Shown in pieces: positions 9,166 through 17,059 of a DNA stretch of 64,000 nt. The stretch is from Streptomyces kronopolitis (GTDB taxonomy: Bacteria; Actinomycetota; Actinomycetes; Streptomycetales; Streptomycetaceae): contig NZ_BMND01000009.1 in assembly GCF_014646275.1 (NCBI RefSeq), positions 153,632 to 217,631 of the forward strand, in the 5' to 3' direction. The notes under the pieces were generated by a model that had not been told where the DNA came from, searched no databases, and saw only the letters and a program-made list of their open reading frames with translations. Every line of letters starts with the position of its first letter. The stretch's first letter is position 1. The position numbers and the translations under genes were made by a program.

Positions 9166-9558
9166 TCATGTGCCCGGCGGACTCTGGTTCCGGGCAAGGC
9201 GAGCGTACCGAAATTCCCTCGCGCTGCTGCCGGCCTTCGGTGACAGTGTCACGGTCGTGGAGTCGGGGACCCCGGCGGCTGCATGGACACTCTGGGCGTC
9301 CAGCACCACCAGGGTCGGGTCCTCTAATCGGCGGGCGCGTTCACGGACCTGGCGGTGCAGGAGCTCATGGATGACCTGGTCGGTTCCGTCGTCCCGCCAG
9401 GCGGCGAAGTAGTAGTACGTCGCGATCTTCTGCGGTATGTCGTGCAGCGGTGCTGGTCCTTCCAAGCGGTGCTCGATCAACGACCACTGTTCGTCCGATA
9501 GGTCGCCGGGGAGACGGCTTGCGGTCACCAACCCCACCCATCCCAGCAGAACCCGCAC
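9166..9558 (-). pseudogene. IS5-family transposase remnant
   Basis: The N-terminal part LPGDLSDEQWSLIEHRLEG is typical of IS5-group transposases, and it is followed by KIATYYYFAAWRDDGTDQVI and TLVVLDAQSVHAAAGVPDST. Around 40-50 residues that normally sit between these blocks (the GCQWRxLP region) are gone, and the C-terminal half with the rest of the DDE site is replaced by unrelated sequence. No inverted repeats seen. Not functional. Confidence 0.75.
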
Positions 9559-9592
9559 CGTAGCCTCCCGGATTCCGCCCGCACCCCACAGT

Positions 9593-10624
9593 TCATATCA
9601 GGGCGTTCACTGCGGCAGCGAAGGCCCGCGGCATGCGCTCGGCCGTGGGTACGATGCGCGGTGCAAGCACGGGCTGTTGTCGGGCCCGTATCAGAAGTTC
9701 CGTCAGCAGCCGATGGCGGCGGGTCGCGCGTTTCCAGTCAGCCTCGTAGCGACCTGGTGTGCCTCGGCGCAGGTTGTTGACCAAGGCTTCGGCGCCTGTG
9801 AGGGCCAGCGAAATGCCCTCACCGGTGAGCGCGTCGATGTATCCGGCGGCGTCGCCCACGAGCAGTACCCGTCCCTCGAATCGGGCACGGGCCTTTTGAC
9901 GGAGCGGTCCTGCGCCTCGCACGACAGTGACGGCCGTTTCAGCGCGGAGCCTGGCGGTCAGTGCGGGGAAGTGCTCCAGTTGGGTATCAAAGGGGGCGCG
10001 GTGGGTGGTCAGCAAGGCGACGCCCACGAGTTGTGGACCGAGCGGGGTGACGTACGCCTCCATGTGCCGTCCCCAATGCACCTCGACGTATGGAGACCAA
10101 GGTTGCACGGCGTAGTGGCGGCGAAGCCCGTAGCGGGGTGTCCCGCAGGGCTGCGTTGCCAGGCCGAGGGAGCGGCGGAGAGGTGAGTGCAAGCCGTCCG
10201 CGGCAACCAGCCACCGGGCGCGCAGACCCGTGCCGGGGAGGGTGATGCCCGTGGTGTCCTGCCGTACTTCTTCCACTCGCAGGGGCAGTACGGGCACCCC
10301 CGCCTCCACCACGGCCCGGTGCAGGGCGCTGTGCAGGTTGGTGCGGCGCACACCGAGGCCGGGGCCTTGCTTGAATGATGCCTGCACCTGCCTTGGGCCC
10401 TGGACGTAGCGGATGCCGGCAATGGGGTGGCCGGCGACCTGGAGCCCGAGGGCGGTGAGGGCGTGGACGGCGCAGGGCATCAAACCCTCACCGCACGCCT
10501 TGTCGACCGGCGCCTGGCGTGGCTCGGCCACGACGGCGTCGAGGCCGGCGCGCGCGGCGTAAAGGGCGGTCGCCAGCCCGGCGGGCCCGCCTCCGGCGAT
10601 CAGCAGGTCGTGGCCGCCGCTCAC
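9593..10624 (-). CDS. FAD-dependent oxidoreductase, geranylgeranyl-reductase/hydroxylase family (SrsC-like)
   Basis: Flavoprotein of 343 residues. It opens with the dinucleotide-binding motif LLIAGGGPAGLATALYAARA and later has the FAD-contacting GDAAGYIDALTGEGISLAL near residue 275. A CGEGLMP segment near residue 50 is characteristic of this group. GTG 10624 overlaps the upstream stop (GTGA), so translation is coupled. In S. griseus a flavoprotein, SrsC, hydroxylates alkylresorcinols made by the PKS SrsA. The same gene order here suggests a ring-hydroxylating role, though reduction of a prenyl chain is also possible. Confidence 0.85.
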   Translation of the reverse strand: MSGGHDLLIAGGGPAGLATALYAARAGLDAVVAEPRQAPVDKACGEGLMPCAVHALTALGLQVAGHPIAGIRYVQGPRQVQASFKQGPGLGVRRTNLHSALHRAVVEAGVPVLPLRVEEVRQDTTGITLPGTGLRARWLVAADGLHSPLRRSLGLATQPCGTPRYGLRRHYAVQPWSPYVEVHWGRHMEAYVTPLGPQLVGVALLTTHRAPFDTQLEHFPALTARLRAETAVTVVRGAGPLRQKARARFEGRVLLVGDAAGYIDALTGEGISLALTGAEALVNNLRRGTPGRYEADWKRATRRHRLLTELLIRARQQPVLAPRIVPTAERMPRAFAAAVNALI

Positions 10625-11148
10625 GTGGGAACCGCTCGGGTGAGCGCGGCGTTCTCGCAGCGCACACGGACCGTGAGCAGGATCGCATTGGCAAGGCTGA
10701 ACAGTGTGGCGGTCATCCACGCGGAATGCACGAGGGGCAGGGCGGCGATCTCCACGGCAACGGCGACGTAATTGGGGTGGCGAAGGAACCGGTAGGGTCC
10801 GGTGCTCACCAGACTCGCTCCCGCGACGACGATGACCCGTGTGTTCCAGTAGGGCCCGAGTGTCGTGATGCACCACCAGCGCAGCGACTGTGCCAACACG
10901 ACCAGCACGAGCATGGGCCATCCCAGGACGGGCAGGAACGGTCGGTAGGCGATCACGGGCTCGAGGAGACAGGACACGAGCAAGCCCATGTGCAGGGCGA
11001 CCATGACCGGGTAGTGGCCGCGGCCGTACTCCACACCGGCGCGGGCCAGGGTCCATGCCGCGTTGCGCCGGGCGACGATGAGTTCCGCGACACGTTCGAC
11101 GGCGACGGCCAGGACGAGAAGCGTGTACCAGCCCATGTGGCCACTCAC
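10621..11148 (-). CDS. Isoprenylcysteine carboxyl methyltransferase-like membrane methyltransferase (SrsB-like)
   Basis: A 175-residue protein with about five hydrophobic segments. The C-terminal STGPYRFLRHPNYVAV block is the ICMT/PEMT-family SAM-binding signature (RHPxY). GTG 11148 overlaps the PKS stop and its own stop overlaps the oxidoreductase start, so the three genes form one tightly coupled operon. In srs operons such an enzyme O-methylates the alkylresorcinol ring; that role here is inferred from order and family. Confidence 0.85.
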   Translation of the reverse strand: MSGHMGWYTLLVLAVAVERVAELIVARRNAAWTLARAGVEYGRGHYPVMVALHMGLLVSCLLEPVIAYRPFLPVLGWPMLVLVVLAQSLRWWCITTLGPYWNTRVIVVAGASLVSTGPYRFLRHPNYVAVAVEIAALPLVHSAWMTATLFSLANAILLTVRVRCENAALTRAVPT

Positions 11149-12281
11149 CAGCGCAGCAGGACGAGTTCGGTGCAGAACCCGGGGCCCATCGCCATCAGCA
11201 GGCCCCAGGTATCGGGCTCTGGCCGATGGAACTGCCAGGTGTTCTGCAGGATGTGCAGCACGGAGACGGACGACATGTTCCCTACCCTCGCGAGTGAGCG
11301 CCATGCGCTGTCCAGGGCGTCGGCGGGGAGGCCGAGGGTGTCGCTCACGGCGGAGAGCACATTTGGACCGCCCGGATGGCACACCCAGGTCTCGATATCG
11401 TCGGTAGTGAGGCCGTGACCGGCGAGGAAGGCACGCACGTGCCGGCCGAGGTGGTCGCGCACGATGCCAGGGATACCTGCGTCGATCACGACGCGGAACC
11501 CATTGGCGCCGATGTCCCACCCCAGGAGCTGCTCAGTGCCCGGATACAGATGGCTGCAGGTGGCAACCACCGAGGGTCCGGCGTTGGAGCCGATGCCACA
11601 GCTACTGCCTCGTGCGACGAGCGCTGCCGCGCCGTCACCGAACAGTGCGCCGGCGACGAGATTGGCGCGGGTGTGGTCGCGCTGCTGGAGCGTCAGCGAG
11701 CACAGCTCGACGGTGAGCAGCACAGCGGTGTCGTCGGGATGTCCGCACAGGTAGTCGTGGAGCCGGGAGATGCCGGCCGCGCCCGCCACACACCCCAAGC
11801 CGAACACCGGAAGTCTTTTCACGTCGGGCCGCAATCCCACGCGCCCGGCCAGGCGGGCGTCGAGCGACGGGGCGGCGATGCCGGTGATGGATGCGCACAC
11901 CAGTAGGTCCACATCGGCCGGCTCGAGTCCCGCACCCCGCAGTGCGCCGGTGAGGGCTTGCTCCCCCAGCTCCAGGCCGACAGCCATCCATGCGTCATTG
12001 CTCTGCCCGAAGTCGCCGAGGCTTGCATACCGCTCGATCGGCAGCGCGAGGTGCCGCGTTCGCACGCCGGCAGATGCATGCAGACGGCGCAGCACAGCGC
12101 GGTCGGCCCCCGGGCGCAGGCACAGGTCGCCGATCGGCTCGACGAGGTCGTCCTGGGCGTAACGGTGCGGCGGCAGTGCGGTGCGAACGGCCGCGACCGT
12201 GATCCCCGTGGCGGGCACAGCACCCTGGCCCGGCACCGCTGGAGCGGGGAAGGCATCGCCGGCGATGACTGGGACACGCAT
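11145..12281 (-). CDS. Type III polyketide synthase (alkylresorcinol-synthase-like)
   Basis: Chalcone-synthase-fold enzyme of 378 residues that would extend an acyl starter with malonyl-CoA and cyclise it. The catalytic triad is complete: Cys in VFGLGCVAGAAG near residue 155, His in CHPGGPNVL near 305, Asn in GNMSSVSVL near 345. The C-terminal GPGFCTELVLLRW is also typical. ATG 12281 is preceded by AAGGAAGG. Head of the PKS-methyltransferase-oxidoreductase operon; divergent from the UbiA gene 45 bp away. The order matches srsABC of S. griseus, so phenolic lipids are the likely products, but the starter unit cannot be read from sequence. Confidence 0.92.
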   Translation of the reverse strand: MRVPVIAGDAFPAPAVPGQGAVPATGITVAAVRTALPPHRYAQDDLVEPIGDLCLRPGADRAVLRRLHASAGVRTRHLALPIERYASLGDFGQSNDAWMAVGLELGEQALTGALRGAGLEPADVDLLVCASITGIAAPSLDARLAGRVGLRPDVKRLPVFGLGCVAGAAGISRLHDYLCGHPDDTAVLLTVELCSLTLQQRDHTRANLVAGALFGDGAAALVARGSSCGIGSNAGPSVVATCSHLYPGTEQLLGWDIGANGFRVVIDAGIPGIVRDHLGRHVRAFLAGHGLTTDDIETWVCHPGGPNVLSAVSDTLGLPADALDSAWRSLARVGNMSSVSVLHILQNTWQFHRPEPDTWGLLMAMGPGFCTELVLLRW

Positions 12282-12326
12282 GACTGCAATGCCTTCCTTG
12301 TCGCGAATGGCTTGTACCTTGCAGTC

Positions 12327-13193
12327 GTGTCTCTACACCCGTCCGAGGTCCGTCCGCTCACGACACACCGTGTCCCGGCGCTGCTCCGCTCCTGTCACCT
12401 GGAGCCGGCGCTGGCTGTGACGGTCCTCGTGACCGCGCTGGCCGCGGCGGCCGGCCGCGGGCTGGCAGGTTCGGCGGCGGTGGCAGCAGCGGTGCTGGCC
12501 GGCCAGCTCTCGATCGGCTGGTGCAACGACGCGGTCGACGCACAGCGCGACACCGACGGCGGCCGCCGCGACAAGCCGGTGGCCGCAGGTGAACTCCCGC
12601 CGCGAGTGGTGGCTGTTGCAGCCGGCACGGCGCTGGCGCTGTGCGTACCGCTGTCACTGTTGAGTGGCGCAGCAGCCGGAGCGATACACCTGGGGGGCAC
12701 GGTCGCGGGCTGGGCGTACAACCTGTGGTTGAAGCACACAGTGTTCTCCCCGCTCTCCTATGCCGTGGGCTTCGGTTCGCTACCGGCCTTTGTCACTCTC
12801 GGTCTGCTGCCGCCGTCCTGGCCGCAGTGGTGGGCCCCGGTGGCTGGCGCGCTGCTGGGGGTGGGCGCGCACCTGGTGAACGTCCTTCCGGACATCGAGG
12901 ACGATCTCGCGGCCGGTGTGCGCGGACTGCCCCAGCGGCTGGGCCGGGTGGCCTGCCGGTGGCTGGCCCCACTCATGATGCTGGCGGCTGTGGCAGTGCT
13001 CGTAGCAGGACCACCCGGGCCGGTGGGGGCGATGAGCTGGATGCTGGCGGCGGCGGCCGCAGCCATCTCCATCCTGGGCACGGCTGTGCCATCGAAAGCC
13101 GGGAACCGGTGGCCATTCCGGGCAGCGATCGTAGTTGCAGGCATGGCCGTGGCACAGCTCCTGCTGCGAGGGCCGGACTTGGTCCGAACTTGA
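12327..13193 (+). CDS. UbiA-family prenyltransferase
   Basis: Intramembrane aromatic prenyltransferase of about 288 residues. The first Asp-rich motif reads WCNDAVDAQRDTDGGRRDKP near residue 72 and the second DIEDDLAAGVRGLPQRLG near residue 190, both with the Mg-pyrophosphate Asp residues. About eight hydrophobic helices. The GTG at 12327 is the best start; no Shine-Dalgarno is visible, so it may be leaderless. Divergent from the PKS with only 45 bp between starts, so the two are probably co-regulated and it may prenylate the PKS product (inference). srsABC itself has no UbiA gene as described for S. griseus. Confidence 0.88.
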   Translation: MSLHPSEVRPLTTHRVPALLRSCHLEPALAVTVLVTALAAAAGRGLAGSAAVAAAVLAGQLSIGWCNDAVDAQRDTDGGRRDKPVAAGELPPRVVAVAAGTALALCVPLSLLSGAAAGAIHLGGTVAGWAYNLWLKHTVFSPLSYAVGFGSLPAFVTLGLLPPSWPQWWAPVAGALLGVGAHLVNVLPDIEDDLAAGVRGLPQRLGRVACRWLAPLMMLAAVAVLVAGPPGPVGAMSWMLAAAAAAISILGTAVPSKAGNRWPFRAAIVVAGMAVAQLLLRGPDLVRT

Positions 13194-13269
13194 ACCACAT
13201 GTCCCACCCGCGCTGGAGGAGCACGGGGATCTCGACCGGGCCATGGTGTTCCTGCGCCGGCTCGCCGAG

Positions 13270-13966
13270 CGGAGCTGTGGCGCTCATCGTCAGCGGACTT
13301 CTTGGCGCCGTCGTGCAGCGCGTACACCACCGCGCACGCCAGACCGAGCGCGAACACTGCGCTGAGAATGATCGTGAACGGCAGCAGCAGGCTCCGGTAG
13401 GCGAGCAGAAGGATCAGCAGCACTGGCACGAGCGCCACACCGAGCAGCAGGCCGTCGATGCCGGCGAAGGCATCGGACAGATCGGCCTGACTCGCCGCGG
13501 GGCCGGCGATCTGCGCCACCGCCCCTGGCACGCGTGCCGCACTGCGCACCTCGTCGAGAACGGCAGGCAGTTCCTCGCCGAGGTCCGGCTCCAACGGGAT
13601 GACGGCCTGCATCGCCCGGCCGTCCTCGGAGACCAGAGCCGCAGAGGGCTGCCCGACGAATCCCCGATGCCCGGCGAGTCGCCGATTGCCTGCGTTGCTG
13701 CTGATCGTTGCGCCGAGGTGATGCGCCCGTCGTTCGCCGTCCACACGACGATCGCCGGCACGGTTTCCGACCGGTCGAACGCCTTACCGGCCTCGAGCAC
13801 CCGGGTGGATTCGGCGTTGCCCGGAAGGAAAACGGCCTGGTCGTGGGTGGCGACCTCGCCCAGCTTGCCAGCGTAGGGGCCGAGGGCCCCCGATGCCCAG
13901 CCAGACGACCAGCAGAGCCAGAGGGACCATCCAGCGGGCCCAGCGCGATGCGTTCTTCATCCACAT
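13270..13966 (-). pseudogene. MMPL-type lipid/RND exporter, truncated and frameshifted
   Basis: The start MWMKNASRWARW then VPLALLVVWLGIGG is the usual first helix of MMPL exporters. The match switches frame near 13890 (LGPYAGKLGEVATHDQAVFL) and again near 13670 (LVSEDGRAMQAVIPLEPDL). It reaches LLLAYRSLLLPFTIILSAVF and stops near 13290, so only the first third remains. It lies between the lipid cluster and a MarR gene and was probably its exporter. Confidence 0.8.
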
Positions 13967-13994
13967 CCCCAAAGCAATCAATCGGCAAGGCCTA

Positions 13995-14042
13995 TGCCAG
14001 TCATCGAGTATGTCAATCATCGAGATACTTTATACTGGCCAG
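13995..14042. promoter_or_regulatory. Possible MarR operator between MMPL and marR remnants
   Basis: The divergent spacer holds the inverted repeat AGTAT-(13 nt)-ATACT at about 14007-14029, with ATCGAG occurring twice inside and beside it. MarR proteins commonly bind such AT-rich repeats next to their own start. Position supports an operator; no binding evidence. Confidence 0.4.
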
Positions 14043-14550
14043 ATGCGCAGCACCGGAGCTCCCTCGCGGTCACTTCCGTCCGAGGACCCTGCCGGATTGC
14101 AGGCATTCGCCGTTCTGCTGCGCCGCATGAACGGTGAGTTCAACCGCATCGCACAGGAGTTCGCGCGAGCTCAGGGGTTGCACCTCACCGACGTGCAGGC
14201 GCTGATCGCCGTCCTCGACGACAACCGCGGTAAGGATGCCGGGCCCATGACGCCCGGCCGGCTGCGCAAGCAGCTCAACCTCACCTCGGGGGCCATGACC
14301 ACGTGCCTCGATCGGCTGGAGAAGGTGGGCCACATCCGGCGGGTCAGAGCCGCCGACGACCGCCGCGTAGTGCACCTGCACTACGCCGAGGCGGCCACCC
14401 ACCCATCACCCGCGTGAACAACCCTGCGGGTCAATACACCTAGCCCGCGGCACCGACGCGGCGCGCGGCCGTTTCACCCCCGAAGAACTGAGCGTGGTCG
14501 TCCTCTTCCTCTCCGAGATGAACCAGGAACTCGCCCAACTACGCCGATAA
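14043..14550 (+). pseudogene. MarR-family regulator with C-terminal frameshift
   Basis: Winged-helix repressor. From ATG 14043 it reads AFAVLLRRMNGEFNRIAQEF, LTDVQALIAVLDDN, then MTPGRLRKQLNLTSGAMTTC and VGHIRRVRAADDRRVVHLHY, the complete MarR DNA-binding domain. It then runs into a stop at 14415, while the expected last helix (GRFTPEELSVVVLFLSEMNQ, then ELAQLRR) continues in another frame to TAA 14550. One frameshift therefore removes the dimerisation helix. Divergent from the MMPL remnant, as MarR-exporter pairs usually are. Confidence 0.75.
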
Positions 14551-14619
14551 GGAACCGCCACCAGGCCCCGCGGTCGCGCACAGGTACATCCGTCCGATGC
14601 AGGCGCCGCGAAGACGGCT

Positions 14620-14835
14620 ATGACCAGCGAAGACAAGTGGCGTGCGGTGTGGGCGGCCTGGGCCGCGTTCCTCGCCATCGCCGAGACCATCGCCCTCCGG
14701 TCGAAAGAACCACACCCCACTGCACCACCAGCTCCGCCGCGCTCGGCATCCGGCAGAGATCTCTGCACACCGCACAGGACAAGTGCATACGCATCAGGCA
14801 CGGCCTGGCTCGCCATCCACCTCTACCGGAGTTGA
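14620..14835 (+). CDS. Small membrane-associated island protein (71 aa)
   Basis: Begins MTSEDKWRAVWAAWAAFLAI then AETIALRSKEPH and ends GTAWLAIHLYRS, the two hydrophobic ends of a small protein common in actinophages and Streptomyces islands. The middle looks better in neighbouring frames (ALGIRQRSLHT), suggesting two compensating indels. Function unknown. Confidence 0.5.
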   Translation: MTSEDKWRAVWAAWAAFLAIAETIALRSKEPHPTAPPAPPRSASGRDLCTPHRTSAYASGTAWLAIHLYRS

Positions 14836-15229
14836 TCAATCATGAGGTGCATCTGTACCCGGCGCCAAGCGCCTGGCTGCCGCCGCAAACTCGCCCCTTT
14901 CCCTGACGGAGTCCTTCACACGGCGGTGGCCCTCGGCCAGCCACGAATTATCCCGAGACGCCTGGATCGCCGGGGCCCGCAATCCCAACGGCACTCACGA
15001 ATATGACACTTGACAGATCAACGACGAGGCACACAGCGCCAAGGAGTGTAGTACACCATCGGCCGCTACAAGGGCTTGCGCAAGCAGGGAGAGACCTGGT
15101 GGGACTGCCCAGAAAGGGAATCGCCGACATGAAGGCAGCCATAGCGGCCGCACCCACCTGAAGGTAGTCGCTTCCATCTATCTGGAGGCCAAGTAGACTT
15201 TCCTGTGCAACAAGGACAGCCCGTGCACC
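14836..15229. other. Stretch without a supportable gene
   Basis: No frame shows a recognisable family; the minus-strand open frames are compositionally random. It separates two small island genes. Confidence 0.4.
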
Positions 15230-15532
15230 GTGCACATCTCCGGGCCGATGACTGACCTCCCCGATATCCACTTCCCCTCGTTCGACAAGGCCGAGCACTG
15301 CTCAAAGAAGCCAAATGCAACGTGCGGAACACAGCCGACCACTTTCGACCAGGATCAGACCCGCGACCGTGCCGACTGCATGCGTGTAGACATTTCGGAG
15401 CTACCGGACGGCGAGGATGCCGTGTACGTGCTCGCAGGATGGGGGAGCAGTCGGGGCACCCGCCAACACGAGATAGCGAGACAACTCGGTCTGCAAATAC
15501 TCAGGGCCGATGGCCTGGTGGTCGAGAACTAG
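15230..15532 (+). CDS. DUF4406 protein (nucleoside deoxyribosyltransferase-like fold)
   Basis: GTG 15230 begins MHISGPMTDLPDIHFPSFD, the signature of DUF4406, a phage-associated family related to nucleoside 2-deoxyribosyltransferases. The C-terminal half keeps MRVDISELPDGEDAVYVLAG followed by WGSSRGTRQHEIARQLG. About 100 residues, close to the family length. It ends at TAG 15530-15532, and the next domain follows in the same frame. Likely of phage origin, perhaps acting on modified nucleotides. Confidence 0.75.
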   Translation: MHISGPMTDLPDIHFPSFDKAEHCSKKPNATCGTQPTTFDQDQTRDRADCMRVDISELPDGEDAVYVLAGWGSSRGTRQHEIARQLGLQILRADGLVVEN

Positions 15533-15790
15533 GCGCAGCAGCTCGTACCCAATGGCGAGCGTCAGCAAATCTATGGGCACCCTCGGCATGCTTTCGAGCA
15601 GACCGCGAAGATCTGGACAGGAATTCTTGGCACTGAAATCACCTCCCGCCAAGTCGCCCTTTGCATGGTCGGGTTGAAGATCTCCCGTCTAATGGCGACC
15701 CCGGACCACGCTGATTCAGTAGTCGATCTCCTCGGCTATGGCGTGCGCTACAGCCGCCTGAGCGAGGAATGGAATATTGACCGCCACTAA
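15533..15790 (+). pseudogene. DUF6378-like domain directly after the DUF4406 stop, no start codon
   Basis: In the same frame as the DUF4406 gene, separated only by its TAG, the sequence reads GERQQIYGHPRHAFEQTAKI, WTGILGTEITSRQVALCMVG and LKISRLMATPDHADSVVDLL, a good match to the phage DUF6378 domain. No ATG or GTG lies between the stop and the domain. Either a fusion gene has gained a nonsense codon or a separate gene has lost its start. Confidence 0.65.
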
Positions 15791-15840
15791 ACGGGCGTAT
15801 CATCCCAAAAAGAACCACCCGACAAGGGAGACCCGCGACC

Positions 15841-16176
15841 ATGAAACACACCCCCGAAGCGTGGACCGACCACTCCCCCGCCCAGCAGGCCGCGACCACC
15901 CCGGCTGCCCCGAAGGCTGTGACCACTCCGCCCCCGAAGAAGAAGCACCGCGTGTTCTGGTGGATCTTCCTCGCCATCCAGATCTTCATCATCTGGATCG
16001 TCACCGGCGTCCACGGAGGCCAGAGCGACAACTGCACCGGCATCTCCGCGCGGGACTGCCAGAACGCGAAGGAAGTCGGCACCACCATCGGCCTGATTGT
16101 CGGCCTCTGGGCGCTCGTGGCGATCATCGTCGGCGGCACCTACGCCGCCTACCGACCGACCCAGCGGACACGGTGA
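15841..16176 (+). CDS. Small two-helix membrane protein (111 aa)
   Basis: ATG 15841 follows AAGGGAGA. A Pro/Ala-rich cytoplasmic N-terminus with a PPPKKKH patch is followed by FWWIFLAIQIFIIWIVTGV, a Cys-containing loop (DNCTGISARDCQNAK) and a second segment, IGLIVGLWALVAIIVGGTYA. Found in phage or island contexts; function unknown. Its TGA overlaps the next GTG. Confidence 0.7.
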   Translation: MKHTPEAWTDHSPAQQAATTPAAPKAVTTPPPKKKHRVFWWIFLAIQIFIIWIVTGVHGGQSDNCTGISARDCQNAKEVGTTIGLIVGLWALVAIIVGGTYAAYRPTQRTR

Positions 16177-16334
16177 GCACCGCCACCGCCGGCCGCCGAG
16201 CAGCCGCGTGCGCCGTCAACCGGACATGCCCCGACTGCGGGCGGACCATCCGCGGCAACGGCCGCTACTACGCGCTGCCCATCTCCCTCAACCTCATCGC
16301 AATCGCCCCGATCTCCCCCTTCGGTCCCCACTAG
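16173..16334 (+). CDS. Very small protein with a CPDCG motif (53 aa)
   Basis: GTG 16173 overlaps the stop of the membrane protein (GTGA). The product has NRTCPDCGRTIRGNGRYYAL, one half of a zinc ribbon. The overlap and zinc-like motif support expression; function unknown. Confidence 0.5.
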   Translation: MSTATAGRRAAACAVNRTCPDCGRTIRGNGRYYALPISLNLIAIAPISPFGPH

Positions 16335-16348
16335 GTTGTGCTGGTGTG

Positions 16349-16621
16349 ATGACTGACGAACAGCCGCTGCCTCGTGACGAGATAATCCTTCAGTTGCTTC
16401 ACGATCGCGTTGGGCTGTCCACCGAGGTCGTCCTGCGCGGCGGCGTGAAGCTGACCGTCTTCAACATCGCGTGGGGGTACGACCCCGGCGACGGATACGC
16501 CCATGTCACGAGCAACAACAGCCCTGAAGTCGAAGGCGTGACGGTTGACGTCTTCCTCACAAGTTCAGTCGCCGCTATCCTCGACCCTTCGAGCGGTGCG
16601 ATTCTGCTTCAGATCTCGTAG
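16349..16621 (+). CDS. Hypothetical protein (90 aa)
   Basis: Starts MTDEQPLPRDEIILQLLHDR and carries alternating beta-like segments (VKLTVFNIAWGYDPGDGYAH; VDVFLTSSVAAILD). No family recognised. GTG 16346 directly before ATG 16349 is an equally good start. Confidence 0.55.
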   Translation: MTDEQPLPRDEIILQLLHDRVGLSTEVVLRGGVKLTVFNIAWGYDPGDGYAHVTSNNSPEVEGVTVDVFLTSSVAAILDPSSGAILLQIS

Positions 16622-16695
16622 CATCCGGCGCAGTAGCCCCTGATCATGTCCGTGTACGCCATCTTCGCATTGGCCGGAGCCTTAGAATCCTTTCC

Positions 16696-16890
16696 GTGAC
16701 CGATAATGCACATGCAACCACTGCCACTCAGGCCATGGCCGAGTCTCTGATTGCCCTCGCCATCCGCCTGTCAGAAGACGGGATTTTCGGAACAGAAACA
16801 GCGCAACAACTCGTAGATGAGCTGAAAAATAGCCCAGATGACTGTGTAATGGTGATCCGCAAGTTCAGCCAATGCGAAATCCGGCCCTGA
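16696..16890 (+). CDS. Hypothetical protein (64 aa)
   Basis: From GTG 16696, an acidic helical protein (AMAESLIALAIRLSEDGIFG then TETAQQLVDELKNSPDD). The base composition is less GC-rich than its neighbours, which hints at recent transfer. No family recognised. Confidence 0.5.
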   Translation: MTDNAHATTATQAMAESLIALAIRLSEDGIFGTETAQQLVDELKNSPDDCVMVIRKFSQCEIRP

Positions 16891-17059
16891 GCCCTAGCCT
16901 CACCGTCTCAACCTCACCCCCGTCCAGTACATACGTCAAGGCCCCCCGGCGGCAATCCGGCCCGCGAGCTCCTTCGAGGCCGTGGCGCACTGCGTTGCCG
17001 GGGAGCACCGCGTCTACGCAAGGCGCATTGGATGACCTGCCCCCACCTGGGCTCGTGGC

